From UBA917 sp964435085 (GTDB lineage: Bacteria > Patescibacteriota > Patescibacteriia > Patescibacteriales > Patescibacteriaceae), in NCBI GenBank assembly GCA_964435085.1, contig CAYSXQ010000001.1:17479-81478 (forward strand): 64,000 nt of DNA, read 5' to 3'. This document shows, piece after piece, positions 41,026-52,300 of the stretch. A model generated the notes under the pieces. It saw only the letters and a list, made by a program, of their open reading frames with translations. It did no database searches and was not told where the DNA came from. The stretch's first letter is position 1. Every line of letters starts with the position of its first letter. The position numbers and the translations under genes are program-made.

Positions 41026-44000
41026 ATGAAAAATCTAAACATAAAAAAATTACTGGTCATTGCTTGCTTGAGCTTGAGTTTAGTTTTTTCTGCTCGTAGT
41101 GTAAATGCTCAAGTTGATGTCTGGGGCGATCCTTTGAGCGGTAAGACGGTGGGACTTGAGGCATTTACGGCTTTAGGATTAGGTAATCGTAATCCGCAGA
41201 CAATTATTGCTGCGATTGTGCAGATAGTACTTGGGTTTTTGGGGGTGCTTGCTGTCTGTCTTTTGCTTTATGGTGGATTTTTGTGGATGACGGCTGGAGG
41301 TGATGAGAGCAAGATTGATCGAGCTCGCGACTTAATTAAGAATGCTGTAATTGGTCTAGTGATAATTCTCTCAGCTTTTGCGATTGTGACTTTTGTCCTG
41401 CGAGCCTTAGTGCGAGCCTCGGGAGCGAGTGATAATCCTAATCAAAATGGCAAGCAATTATCCACAACTTGTTCACCGGAAGGAGCAAGTCTAGCTTGCG
41501 ATTGTGGTGGGACTAAGGTTTGTAGTGGCGGCGTGTGGTCAGCTTGTATGGGTTCGGATTGTTCGGATGCTAATAAAGGCCGACGTTTTTGTGATGCTAA
41601 TCCTTTGACTAGACCAAGCTGTGAAGCTAAAGATGCAATGTGCGGTGATAATCAGTTTTGTGATAATAAGGATTGTCGCTGTAGTGAAAAGGCTGGCTAT
41701 GGCGAGTCTTGTGATGGTGATAGTAGCTTGGCTAGCTGTCAGGCTGATAATAATCGTTGTGGTGCTGGGCTTACTTGTGATGTGTCTAAGAGCTGTACTT
41801 GTATCGGCGCACCAATTATTCAGGCGCTGAGTCCACTTGGTGGTTTTTGTCAGGGTGATGTTAATAAGGCTTGCTCTAGTGATAGTGATTGTTCAGGTCT
41901 TGTTCCTAATAAGTGTGATCAACAGACGGCTAATGGTGCGGTAGGCAATCTATTGACTATCAATGGCTTATATTTCTTGCCTTATAATGCGGCCGTGAGT
42001 AAGGTTTATTTTTATGATGGAAGTGATGTAAAGCTAGAGGCTCCGCTTGCTTCGACCATCAATAGTAACTGTAAACAAAATGAGGCTTGGACTGATAAGC
42101 AGATTGTGGTGGTCGTACCGGTTGGTGCTAAGGCTGGGGCGATTAAAATTGTAGCGGCTAGTGGTACGGATCAGACTGATAATGATACTGGCTATAAGGG
42201 GCAGGTGATTATTAATAATTTAGTTCGCCCAGGGCTTTGTCGAGTAGATCCAGTAGCTGGTAAATTTGATGCTAGTGTTAATTATTATGGAGCGCGCCTA
42301 GGTGCAAGTGATGCTTACTTTGGAGCAATGGCAGCTAGCGTCAAGGCCGATGGCCAGCCTTTTAGTCAGGATGATACTGGTTTTGCAGCGGTGCCAAATA
42401 TTCAAGTGGCTTTGACGACAACTTTTGTGCGTAAATTAAGTACTGGCCTTGCTAGTAATTTACTGCAATTTAAAAAAGAAGCTGATGATGAGGCGGCGCC
42501 CGTGATTATTGGCTTTGAACCGAGTAGGGCTAGTGCTGGTGCTTATGTAACAATTCGTGGTCGCGGTTTTGGTCGCGGTCGAGAGTTTGCAAGTAGTGTT
42601 TATTTTGGTGATAAAGAAGCTAGCTTTGATTTCCCGCCGGAATGTTCTGCTAGTGTCTGGACGAGTAGTCAGATTGTAGTCAAGGTGCCTGAGGGTCTTG
42701 ATGATAAAGCTGCTTATGATATTAAGCTCAAAGTTGGTGATCGAGAAGCTACTGCAAGTGAGAAATTTGTTTACGATAAGTCGCTATTACTAGCGCCAAG
42801 TTTGTGTCGAATTGATCCGGTTTTTGCTCAGCCTAATGATGCGATTAGTTTGTGGGGAGAATATTTTGAAAATAGAAATAAATTTAGTAAGGTACGATTT
42901 TATTATAATCAAGATCAGTCTAATACGGATCTCTCTGTCTGGCAGCCGGGTAACAGCAAGAAGGCTGACTTTATTAAGACTATAATTCCGAGTGCAGCTC
43001 TGACTGGTCCGGTTTATGCAATTAAAAATCAAGTAGAATTAGTCGGTAATGGTCTTAATCTCAGTATTGGTCAGTGTGTCAAAGATGAGGAGTGTGGTGC
43101 GAGTCAGGTCTGTTGTGCGGCAGGTACAGCAGCGGCTGGTAAGTGCAAGGCATCAATCGATGAATGTTATGGTAGCTCTGACACTTGTGTCTTTGAATGG
43201 GATTTTGCGACGGGTACGAATAATGGTTGTCCGAGTTCGGCACCAAATCTTTGTGATGATAGTCGTTGCTGTGCCAGTAAATGTCAGGATAATGGTGATG
43301 GTAAGACTGTTTGTGCTGATGGGGTAAATAATCGTTTGGCTTGTGCTGGCTTTGCTAATGCCTTGTGTCTTGATAGTGTGCTGTGTCCAAATTCGCCAGG
43401 CAACTGTAGCTTGAGATTGGGTGTAGAGACTAAGGGCATGACTTGTGACTGTAATTTGATGGGTTTTGCAGGGACGGTTTATGATGCGGCCACTAATCGT
43501 TGTGTTAATGAAGCGGCGAAGTGTAGTCCAGCGAAGATGCTGCCAGATATTAAAGGTGTGGAAGTGCCAGCTTATTGTGCTAATTATTTGACTTATGGTC
43601 CGCGCTGGCATTTGAAATCTAATCAGACTTGCCCTGAGGGCTTTACTAAGTTGATTGGTAAGCCAGGTATTTGTGTGAACACTGCAGTGGGGGCCGAATC
43701 GTGTGAATTGTGTGCAGGTAATTTGACCTGTGGTGCTAATGGAGTTTGCAGTAGTCCAAGTCAGATTTGTCCTAATAACTTTGAGTGTAGTGGTGCAGTT
43801 AATGGCGTAGGTGGGACTTGCTCGCGACCAGAGGGGACTTGTGAGTGTTGTTGTGATAAGCGTAAGAATGATCCGGTGACAGCAGCTAATCCTGCTTGTT
43901 GTTCAGAACTGACTTGTGGCAATACTTGCGGTGCCGGAACTGGTGCCGGTGGTGAAGACTATGGTTCTTGCTCGGGCTGCGCTAATGTTGGCTCGACACA

Positions 44001-46332
44001 GGCCGAACATGACAACGCCTGCAACTGTGCTAGTAGTACTGGTAAATTCTGCGACATGACTAATTCAGAAGTGACTGGTGGTATTTGTCGTGACTGTGGG
44101 GCGATCGGTGATAGTGTGGAGTGTTCTAAGCATGACGCTTGTTGTGTTGATCAAAAGAATGGTCGGGCTTGCGCGGCTGTTGTTGGCGGTAATCGCTTGG
44201 TAGGTGAGGGTGCTGAGAGTAATTTAAATTTCTGTGCCTATTTTGGCTGCGCTGATAATTGTACTGCTAGTCTCTTGGGTGATTATCCTAGTGCGACATT
44301 GTGCACAGAGAATTGTAGCGATGCGCCTGATTTGGAAAAGATTCCTTGTGACAGAGACGCTCAGACTGCAACTTGTGAGAAGGATAATAATTTTTGTCAG
44401 ATCAAGCTCAATGACTCAGAAGCAGTTTGTAATGATAAGTGTCTGTGTGAAGGTTCTGGTGATATTGATAAGAATAGACCAAATATTGAAGACTACGGCC
44501 CAGTTGATGATCAGGTTTGTCGTAATCCATTGATCTGGGTTAATTTTGATCGATCGATGATGGATGGTTCTTTTGCTAATAATGTCTTGTTAATTGGTGA
44601 TTATGGTTCTGCTCCTTGTCCAGCTGGAACTTCTTTGCTTGCTTGGAATAATCAAAAGCCGCTGTCCAATGCTTGGTATGCTAAAGTTTTGAGAATACTA
44701 GGCGAAGCCTTAAGTAAGGTGATGCCAAAGGTGGTTGATGAGGCGTCTGCAGCTTCTGAGGAAAGTAATTATTGCTTAGTGCAGTCTAGAGTTAAGTCGC
44801 TTGAGTTGGAGACTCAAGGTGGCAAGAAGTCTAGATTGGTATTGGAGCCAAAATCGGTTTTGTCGCCGGAAACTAAATATTATGTAGTAATTCGTGGTGA
44901 CGAAGTGCTTGATGCCAAAAATGGTGTAAAAGATGTATTGGGTAATGGATTCATTGGTCAAAATCTTAGTGTGCCTTTGGTCACTGAATTTAATGGCTTA
45001 AGTTATGCTAATGCGCAGATTTGGCAGTTTAGCACAGCTCGTGATATCTGTTCGATTGATAGGGTAGAGATTGACCCTAAGCAAGTTTTATTTGCGGCGC
45101 CTAATGCAGTGGAAAGCTTGGTGGCAGAGGCTAAATCTAGTAGTGGTCAGTCTTTGGTTAGTACAGCTATTTATAGCTTCTCTTGGTTGCCTTGGTTAGT
45201 AGAAAATCCTGATTTAGCTAAAATAGAATTTAATAGAATGACTGATGGTATTGGTTGGGAGCCGGTGGCGAAGGTGATTGCTGGATCAAAGACCGATGGT
45301 CAGACGGTGGCGCGAGCAAGTCTGAAAATTGATTATGATGGACTATCGGCTGTGTCGACAGCTGGTGAGAAGAAGGTGGCTAACGCTAGATTGATTTTCT
45401 TCTACTGTAATAATCCTTGGCCGCCGATTGCTGATGTTGAGTCTTGGCCTTTGGGCTGGTGGGATGATACGGCTAATAATGCGGCTGCACGCTGTGATGT
45501 TGGTGATGGTAATTGCCTGTCTAATGATTTTCAGATTTATTATTGTCGTGATCAGGCAAGGTCTGGTACGCTTGATGATTTGCCGGCACTCGCCATTGAT
45601 CCAGTGGTGCGAGCTAATTACTTCTTTGGTAGCGGTAATGAAGCGACTGAAGTGCTCAAAGATATTTATTTTTTCCGTGAATTAAACCCAGTTACGCCGA
45701 CTAAGCTAGAGATTGGTAATGATAAGACTAGTCAGTTGGGTGGTGCGGTGAGAGTGAAGATTGTAGTTAGTGATGAGGCGAAGCGTTATCGGATTTATTA
45801 TGGTCAAACGGCCGGTAAATATAGTGATTTTGTGATGGTTGATAGAGATCAAGCTCAGGATGAATTGGTGACTAGAATTGGTAATTTAGCTAATGGTAAA
45901 AAATATTATTTTACAGCTACGGCGGTTAGTAATCTAAATATCGAATCGCCGCTAATGCCGGAGCAAGAGTTCTTGGTGGCTGATGAGTCAGCGCCAATTT
46001 GGCGTGATGACAAAGCTGGGCAAGTGCCACTTGTTGGTCTGATGAAAGTTGATGTGAGGGACGCGACTAATAAGAAAATTATTATGAATTGGACTAAGGA
46101 AAAGTTGGATGTGACTGGTTATAATTTGGGCTTTGGTCCTAATATGAATTCTGCTGTCAAAGTACAACTAGGTAATATTGATAATTATGTGATTAGCGGT
46201 CTTAATAATCTTGATACCCAGGATTATTACGTGCGCTTACAGGCCTTTGACAAGGCTGGTAATAAGGGTGAGGAGACGGTTTATTTGTGTGAGAAGAGTT
46301 GTGCTAGTGTGTGTGATTGTCAGAAGCTTTAA
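41026..46332 (+). CDS. Giant pilin-hairpin surface protein with TIG, Cys-rich, Big_5-like and FN3 domains (V2)
   Basis: The 1768-residue protein starts with a signal peptide (MKNLNIKKLLVIA to SVNAQ) and the same VirB2-like membrane hairpin as its neighbour (about residues 55-130). It then has a Cys-rich segment, IPT/TIG-like domains (IQALSPLGGFC; IIGFEPSRASAGAYVTIRGR), long Cys-rich segments with C-x-D/N repeats (to about residue 1150), a Big_5-like domain (NPLIWVNFDRSMMDGS), and two FN3-like domains (YRIYYGQTAGKYS and YYVRLQAFDKAGN). It ends in a Cys cluster. The ATG at 41008 is an alternative start; 41026 fits the signal peptide better. It is probably cotranscribed with the gene before. Confidence 0.85.
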   Translation: MKNLNIKKLLVIACLSLSLVFSARSVNAQVDVWGDPLSGKTVGLEAFTALGLGNRNPQTIIAAIVQIVLGFLGVLAVCLLLYGGFLWMTAGGDESKIDRARDLIKNAVIGLVIILSAFAIVTFVLRALVRASGASDNPNQNGKQLSTTCSPEGASLACDCGGTKVCSGGVWSACMGSDCSDANKGRRFCDANPLTRPSCEAKDAMCGDNQFCDNKDCRCSEKAGYGESCDGDSSLASCQADNNRCGAGLTCDVSKSCTCIGAPIIQALSPLGGFCQGDVNKACSSDSDCSGLVPNKCDQQTANGAVGNLLTINGLYFLPYNAAVSKVYFYDGSDVKLEAPLASTINSNCKQNEAWTDKQIVVVVPVGAKAGAIKIVAASGTDQTDNDTGYKGQVIINNLVRPGLCRVDPVAGKFDASVNYYGARLGASDAYFGAMAASVKADGQPFSQDDTGFAAVPNIQVALTTTFVRKLSTGLASNLLQFKKEADDEAAPVIIGFEPSRASAGAYVTIRGRGFGRGREFASSVYFGDKEASFDFPPECSASVWTSSQIVVKVPEGLDDKAAYDIKLKVGDREATASEKFVYDKSLLLAPSLCRIDPVFAQPNDAISLWGEYFENRNKFSKVRFYYNQDQSNTDLSVWQPGNSKKADFIKTIIPSAALTGPVYAIKNQVELVGNGLNLSIGQCVKDEECGASQVCCAAGTAAAGKCKASIDECYGSSDTCVFEWDFATGTNNGCPSSAPNLCDDSRCCASKCQDNGDGKTVCADGVNNRLACAGFANALCLDSVLCPNSPGNCSLRLGVETKGMTCDCNLMGFAGTVYDAATNRCVNEAAKCSPAKMLPDIKGVEVPAYCANYLTYGPRWHLKSNQTCPEGFTKLIGKPGICVNTAVGAESCELCAGNLTCGANGVCSSPSQICPNNFECSGAVNGVGGTCSRPEGTCECCCDKRKNDPVTAANPACCSELTCGNTCGAGTGAGGEDYGSCSGCANVGSTQAEHDNACNCASSTGKFCDMTNSEVTGGICRDCGAIGDSVECSKHDACCVDQKNGRACAAVVGGNRLVGEGAESNLNFCAYFGCADNCTASLLGDYPSATLCTENCSDAPDLEKIPCDRDAQTATCEKDNNFCQIKLNDSEAVCNDKCLCEGSGDIDKNRPNIEDYGPVDDQVCRNPLIWVNFDRSMMDGSFANNVLLIGDYGSAPCPAGTSLLAWNNQKPLSNAWYAKVLRILGEALSKVMPKVVDEASAASEESNYCLVQSRVKSLELETQGGKKSRLVLEPKSVLSPETKYYVVIRGDEVLDAKNGVKDVLGNGFIGQNLSVPLVTEFNGLSYANAQIWQFSTARDICSIDRVEIDPKQVLFAAPNAVESLVAEAKSSSGQSLVSTAIYSFSWLPWLVENPDLAKIEFNRMTDGIGWEPVAKVIAGSKTDGQTVARASLKIDYDGLSAVSTAGEKKVANARLIFFYCNNPWPPIADVESWPLGWWDDTANNAAARCDVGDGNCLSNDFQIYYCRDQARSGTLDDLPALAIDPVVRANYFFGSGNEATEVLKDIYFFRELNPVTPTKLEIGNDKTSQLGGAVRVKIVVSDEAKRYRIYYGQTAGKYSDFVMVDRDQAQDELVTRIGNLANGKKYYFTATAVSNLNIESPLMPEQEFLVADESAPIWRDDKAGQVPLVGLMKVDVRDATNKKIIMNWTKEKLDVTGYNLGFGPNMNSAVKVQLGNIDNYVISGLNNLDTQDYYVRLQAFDKAGNKGEETVYLCEKSCASVCDCQKL
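41299..41345 (+). repeat. 47-bp sequence shared exactly with 38686-38732
   Basis: The second copy; it encodes GDESKIDRARDLIKNA in both genes. Confidence 0.9.
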
Positions 46333-46340
46333 ACGAAGTT

Positions 46341-46460
46341 AAAAGTTAGAAAGTTAGAAAGTTTTGTGCATATATGAATTTAGAAAAATAAAAAGGTCTC
46401 AGATTTGAGACCTTTTTATTTTTATATCAGTTGAATTAGCGAAACTTTCTAACTTTCTAC
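46341..46460. repeat. TAGAAAGT inverted repeat around a terminator
   Basis: TAGAAAGTTAGAAAGTTT at 46347-46364 is the exact inverse of 46442-46459; the terminator lies in the middle. Confidence 0.75.
46384..46423 (+). terminator. Terminator after the V1-V2 genes
   Basis: AAAAATAAAAAGGTCTCA and TGAGACCTTTTTATTTTT form an 18-bp stem with a GATT loop. Confidence 0.92.
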
Positions 46461-46496
46461 TTTATAGCTTTTTAACTAGCAAAGCTTATTATTATT

Positions 46497-46505
46497 TGTT
46501 ATAAT
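46497..46505 (+). promoter_or_regulatory. Extended -10 promoter of the A2-B2 genes
   Basis: TGTTATAAT 59 bases before the ATG at 46565. Confidence 0.6.
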
Positions 46506-46564
46506 TAAGACAAATTTAAAATAATAAACAGTTGAGTGCCTAGTCTTAACTGCTTTATCTATTA

Positions 46565-49372
46565 ATGTCTAAGCTTAAAAATAATACAGGACTGGCTAGT
46601 GTTTTTGTGATCATGATTTTGTTTGTGGTCAGTTTTTTTAGTTTGACTGCTGTTCCTCTGGCTCAGGCAGCGGCCCCGGCTTGTGGTGTGTATGATGGTA
46701 TGGGTACTTGTGCTAATGGTACGGCTAAGCAATTGTCTGATACTATCAGTCCTTTGGCTCATAATTGGACCTGCGAAACTGCTGGCAATGTTCCAGTTAA
46801 TTGTTCGTCTTTGTTTGGTCAAACTTCGACAACTCCTAGAGATCCAAGTTCTAGCTTGACGCCTTCTACGCCTTCCACTCCTTCTACTCCTTTGTTGCCA
46901 CCTGTTTTGGTGCCTAGTAATCAAAGTGGCACTGGTCTTTATGTGCCAGTTAATAATCCAATCAATACTAGTACACCACCAATGAAATGTGAAAATCCTC
47001 TGCTTAGTGATTGGGTGAGTTTAGATCAGGTGGTTATTCCTTGTTGTGGTACTTTGGATGGTAAATGGATAGATCGGGATATTGCTGGCAGAGTTCTTGC
47101 TGGTCGTATGCAGGCATCTGCTTTGTGCAGTAGTAATAATCCTGGAGCTGCCAAGAATATTAGAGCGGATAACAGTGAATTGACTTGGACTTGTGGGGCG
47201 GCTGTTTGTAAGGCTTATAAGCGACCGGAGTGTGCTTCTGAATTGACTCAGTTAGATTTAGCTGACTGTGCAGCTAATAATCCAGTTGATAAGACTAAGA
47301 TTTATCCTAGTAAGGATGCTTATGATGATGCTATTAATGCTCGTAAGGCCTTGGGTAAGGATGAATTTTGTGAATCAGGAACGCTTAGTCCTGATACTTG
47401 TACGATGACGGCTAATTGGAGGACGAGAAATAAATTCTATACTTGTCGAACAACTAAGCCTGGCGGTAGAGTTGAGGATACTAAGATGGTGCGTTGTGGT
47501 GCTGGTTGGGCTGCGCCGACGACTTGCGGTAGTTCAGGTAAGGCAGTTGATCCATCTGATGAAAATGACAAGGGTCGGGAGTATGTAGCCTTTGTTGATG
47601 TAGCAGCTGATGGCAAGAGGACTTGGGACAGTTATTTCAGATCAAAGCTTGTTGCCGCTCCAGGTTCTGCAAATATTGAATACTCTACAGGTATTAAGTC
47701 TGATTGGTTTTGGAGCTTGGGTGCCAAATGCCAAGAAGATAATAATTTTATCGCTTTTTTTAATCTTTTAGGCGAAAAGGGGGCGACAGAACTCTGTCCT
47801 AAAGGAAGTAAGGCGATTAATAAGGCTTATTATCATAGTGATATAGGTCTCAATACTGATTATCAGCGACCTGATGATAGTTATGACTATCAGGGTCTGG
47901 GTTCTTTGTCTGGTCTCTACAAAAAGTATTTTAATTGGCAGTGTCAGCTTGATGATGGGCGTAATGGTGCGGCGATTGATTGTCGAGCTAGTTTGGAAAG
48001 TGATTTGTGTGATGCGGCTGATGTGAAGTGTGGTGCTGCTGAAGACGCTCGTTTGGCTTATCCGGGTGATGGTCCTGTTGCTGATTTTTGTGCTCTGGGT
48101 AAGTTAGAGGGTCGACCACAGTACGGCTATGTTAATATTGATCGGACTGGAAGTGTACCAGTCTGGAAGTGGCGCTGCGTGGCAAATGCTGCTAACGAAA
48201 AGCCTTTTGGTAATGGTTTGGTGAATCAGGTGGAGTGTAGTGTGGCGGCTAGTGTGTATTGTGGCGCTGCGCACAACGGTATTTATGACAGTAAGGCTAA
48301 GGTTTTAGAAGCTGGTCCTTGTGTCGGTGATTTACTTAGTGATGCTGATATTCAGCGCGGTCGTGGGACTTGGGACTGGACTTGTACTGATGCTAAGGAT
48401 CCGACGGTGGCGGTGACTTGTAGCGCTTCGAATGGTGCTAGTAAGTGTGGTTATGCTAATGGCAGGTCCTATCAGGATTCTACTATGAATGCTAATAAGG
48501 CGACGAAAGATTTCTTGTGTTTTGGTAATAACTCCGCTAATGGATTAGAGCGTTCTCAAGGTTTGCCAGCTAGCTGGACTTGGACTTGTGGCGGTGAGAC
48601 TTGTGAAGCGACGGTCCTGGAGTGTGGTCAGGCAAATACTGGTCATTATACTGTCGAGGAATTTTATGATAATCGCTATGGCTATGGAGCTTTTATGTGT
48701 TCGAATGGCAATATTGCTGTGAGAGAGTGGCGCACTTCTGATGATCTTGGCGGTGGTGATGCTGGTGATGGTTATGATCCGGGGTGGTTTTGGTCTTGTG
48801 AAGGCAGTAGTACTAAGCCAGGCGGAACAACTGATAAATTGACTTATGGGTCCTGCACGGCCAGCGAATATCGCTGTGGTTATTTCCAGTGGCATTCGGT
48901 GAAGAGTGCTTTGCTTGCTGATTATCGAGGTGAGTACGAGCGTAATCGGACTAAGGGAGATTTCTTCTGTACCTATGGCATGGTGCCGGAGAATTTTAGG
49001 ACTAATGGTGCTTATACTGATTGGGATTGTGCGCATCCTGATCCGACTAGTCCTTATGAGATTAGTTGTAGTACTCGTCATCCGAATTGTGGTAGTGCTA
49101 TACTAGCTGGCAATATTTACACCAAGGCGGAGTTAGAAGCCTATCTCTATAAAAATTTGCATGATCCTCTTAATCCCAATGGTAGAAATCATAAAGATGA
49201 CTCGGTGCTCTGTAATGCTGACACGACTGCTGTTTTTCCAGAAAATCTGACAGCGAGAAAGGGTTATTTATCTTGGACTTGTGGAGGTAGTCCAGAATTT
49301 AGTCAGATCACAAATACTGCTGCTAGTTTGAATATCCAGTCTTGTGAGGCAAGGTGTTCTGATTGTTACTAA
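46565..49372 (+). CDS. Giant secreted Cys-rich repeat protein (copy A2)
   Basis: The 935-residue protein has a signal peptide (about 1-36), one Cys-rich unit, a Ser/Thr/Pro linker (about 88-125), and then about twelve W-x-W-x-C units such as TWTCGAAVC, WKWRC and WTWTCGGETC. Its second half aligns with the whole of the partial protein at 2-1402. It ends in CSDCY. No membrane anchor is visible after the signal peptide, so it is either released or held by other proteins. It lies 13 bp before its partner gene and has its own promoter. Structural or adhesive roles are possible; the function is unknown. Confidence 0.88.
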   Translation: MSKLKNNTGLASVFVIMILFVVSFFSLTAVPLAQAAAPACGVYDGMGTCANGTAKQLSDTISPLAHNWTCETAGNVPVNCSSLFGQTSTTPRDPSSSLTPSTPSTPSTPLLPPVLVPSNQSGTGLYVPVNNPINTSTPPMKCENPLLSDWVSLDQVVIPCCGTLDGKWIDRDIAGRVLAGRMQASALCSSNNPGAAKNIRADNSELTWTCGAAVCKAYKRPECASELTQLDLADCAANNPVDKTKIYPSKDAYDDAINARKALGKDEFCESGTLSPDTCTMTANWRTRNKFYTCRTTKPGGRVEDTKMVRCGAGWAAPTTCGSSGKAVDPSDENDKGREYVAFVDVAADGKRTWDSYFRSKLVAAPGSANIEYSTGIKSDWFWSLGAKCQEDNNFIAFFNLLGEKGATELCPKGSKAINKAYYHSDIGLNTDYQRPDDSYDYQGLGSLSGLYKKYFNWQCQLDDGRNGAAIDCRASLESDLCDAADVKCGAAEDARLAYPGDGPVADFCALGKLEGRPQYGYVNIDRTGSVPVWKWRCVANAANEKPFGNGLVNQVECSVAASVYCGAAHNGIYDSKAKVLEAGPCVGDLLSDADIQRGRGTWDWTCTDAKDPTVAVTCSASNGASKCGYANGRSYQDSTMNANKATKDFLCFGNNSANGLERSQGLPASWTWTCGGETCEATVLECGQANTGHYTVEEFYDNRYGYGAFMCSNGNIAVREWRTSDDLGGGDAGDGYDPGWFWSCEGSSTKPGGTTDKLTYGSCTASEYRCGYFQWHSVKSALLADYRGEYERNRTKGDFFCTYGMVPENFRTNGAYTDWDCAHPDPTSPYEISCSTRHPNCGSAILAGNIYTKAELEAYLYKNLHDPLNPNGRNHKDDSVLCNADTTAVFPENLTARKGYLSWTCGGSPEFSQITNTAASLNIQSCEARCSDCY

Positions 49373-49385
49373 ATTAGATTTGATT

Positions 49386-52300
49386 ATGATTAATCGTGCT
49401 AAATTGTTTGCTAAAAATTGTTTGCTAGTGCTTATTCTTGCAGCTGGCTTGTTTGTGTCGGCTAGGGCTCAGGCGGCTGACCCAGTGTTGATGAAAGATC
49501 TTGTCTGTACTACGCCGATTGCTACTAAGCCTAATCGCTTAGGTTTTATTGATCTTGATTGGTCGAAGGTGACTAATGCGACTGGTTTTACTATTTCAAT
49601 ATTACCGGCTGGTGGTGTCTGTGGGGTGACGCCACCGCTGAAGACTTTGCCTCATGTGGATGGGACGCCGGCTTGGTATAGTACGGCGGAGATGCTATGT
49701 GGACTACCGATTTGTATTCAAGTGGATTGTTGTAATGATCGTTGTGATGCTTGTGCTATTCCTAAGGATGAGAATTATTGTCAGGGGATTAATCCGGGTT
49801 GTGCTTGTCAGGCGGGGAAGATTTTTGATACGGAGTACGGTTTGAAATATAAATGTTTCCAGCCTGATGGATCGATTAAAGTTCAATTAACAAGGTGTGC
49901 GGCTGGGACTGATGCTGGCTGCTCTTGGCAGTGTAAGGCGGGGATGACTGGTGATCAGCATGATGTCTGTGGTGAGGATTATGAGGTGAAGTGTGGTGAG
50001 GGTCCGCAGGCGAGGATTATTAATGATTTGCCTAGTTATAATTTCTGTAGTGTGGAAGGGGCTTTGAATGTTGATACGGATAGGTATTTAATTAATCCAC
50101 CAGGAGCTTATCAATTGCCGCCAGCTGGCTCGCCTTATGGAGCGGGACTAGAGTCAAGGTTTTTGTATAAATGGTCTTGTTTGGGTGCTCCTAATACTTG
50201 CTTTGCTTGTAAGCGCGCTATGTGTCCTAGTGAATTTCAAGATAAGTCAGTGGCTGATGATTTTGCTAGCATGACTCCTGAGAGACTATGTCCAACTGGT
50301 ACAGCAACGAAGCCGGTGCTTAACTCTGTAACCAAGCGCTGGGAATGGGACTGCAATGGTAATGATAAATGCACAGAAGATGGCAAGAAAAATAGAAACT
50401 GGGTAGTTGAGGCTTCGTCACCGAAGTCGACGACTTATGCTCAGCTTGATCATTGTAGTGCGAAGCAGGCTGGCTGTGGAGCATTTAATGGTGTGCAAAT
50501 AACTTATGATACTTGGCATAAAAACGGCGGCGGTGACTTTAGTTATGCGGCCTTTGGCAGTGGCGCTGATTTGGGAGATATGTGGTGTCTTAATGGTGGT
50601 AAAGTTGAGGCGGTGGGAACTAATCTGCTGACACCTTTTGTGCCAATTCACAAGAAGACTGGGAGTAGTGATACTTTACACTGGCAGTGTGTGTATGAAG
50701 ATGCAGGTGTGCCAGTTACTTGTAATGCTGGTTTGATTAGTTGTAATCAAGGGGTGGCTGATAAGGATTTAACTCAGACTAGTTTCGATAATTTCAAAAA
50801 ACCGCAAAATATTTGGAATAATTTGTGTTTGTTTGGCGGTGGTGGTCAAGCTTATATTAAAAATTTTATGCCGCGCTTTATTCAGATTTTAAATGGTGGC
50901 AAGGCGGTGGATGGTCAATTTGCTTGGCAGTGTCGAGATGAGTTTGGTGGCAAAATGGATTGTTCGGCTAATGAGGTGGCTTGTAAGAGGCCGCCGGCTG
51001 GTGAGTATTTGACTAAGATTGATGGTCTAGTTTTGTGTGAACATGGTCGTTCGACGAAGCCACGGGCGCAGAGTTTCTTGCGAGGTAGTAAGATAGTTGA
51101 TTATTGGGATTGGTATTGTATGGATGACTTCGGTCGTAAGGTTGAGCCTGCTTGTGAGGCTAAAAGACTTACCTGTGCTACGCCGCCTCAGCAGCAGAGT
51201 TATAATGACTGGGATGATTTATTGGCGACAGAGGGACTAAGTTGTACTGGCAGTGCTAATAATCAGAAGAGTTGTGTGGGATTTTGTAATAAGCTCGATG
51301 AGCGAGTCTTTGTGACTTTTGATGAACAGACGAAGCGATTTACTTGGACTTGTGGTGAGGATGCTTGTCTGGCTAAGGTGTCAGAGTGTGCTCGACCACC
51401 GCATGGTGAGGTCTTTGAGGGTATTGCTGGCTTTGTGGAGAAGTTAGGTGCTGGCAAATGTCAGTGGGACGGAAGCTCGGCGAGCTTTAAATGCTGCGGT
51501 GTTTGTACTGAGCAGAGTGCTGATTGTAAGGTGACTGATGCAGAGGCGGTGACAGTTAATTTTAATAATGCCACTAATAAGTTTAATTGGACTTGTGGCA
51601 TTAACCGTTCTTGCGAGGCTCTGGCTGGTGTGTGTGGCGCAGCAGATAAATCACGGCACACTAAGGAGTATTGGGAGAAGAGTGTGGCGACTAATCGTGC
51701 CTTGCTCTGTAAGAATGGTGATCTGGCTGATTACAAGCTAGGCAGCAGTGGCTGGACTTGGACTTGTGGAGCGAAGAAGTGTGCAGCGACGGAAGTTAAG
51801 TGTGGTGAGCTGCAGGGCAAGAGCTATACTAGTGATAGTTGGGCTAAGAAAAATTTGACGGATTTGTGTGTTGGTACTTCCGCTCTTAATGATCAAGGGG
51901 TGATGACGGATATTAATAGTTTCGTCGAAGTAATGAAGGACTTTGCGACGGAAACAGATGACTACAAAGAACTATTATTTCAGCGTCGTTGGCATTGTCT
52001 GGGTGATAGTGCGACGGCAAGCGAAGATCGTCTAAGTTGCGTGAGTAATGTTGTGGATTGTGGTATTGCTGACGCACAGAGATATGCTCGTGATAATAAG
52101 CGGATCAAGCCGCGCACTAGTGATGGTTTGTATCATGCTTCTTTTGACTATGCTGGCGGCGTACCGACTGCAATGCGTTGTCTCTTTGGTCCGGGAGCGA
52201 GCAGTGATAATTATGATGCCGGCAGTATTAGAGGCGCTTTTACTTGGCGTTGTCTTGATAGTGATTATGATAAAAATAAAAGCGAAGCTCAGAATAAAGA

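Noticed and set aside
38398..46332. Conjugation or type IV secretion system
   Set aside because: Only the VirB2-like hairpin is present; no VirB4, VirD4, relaxase or other component is seen.
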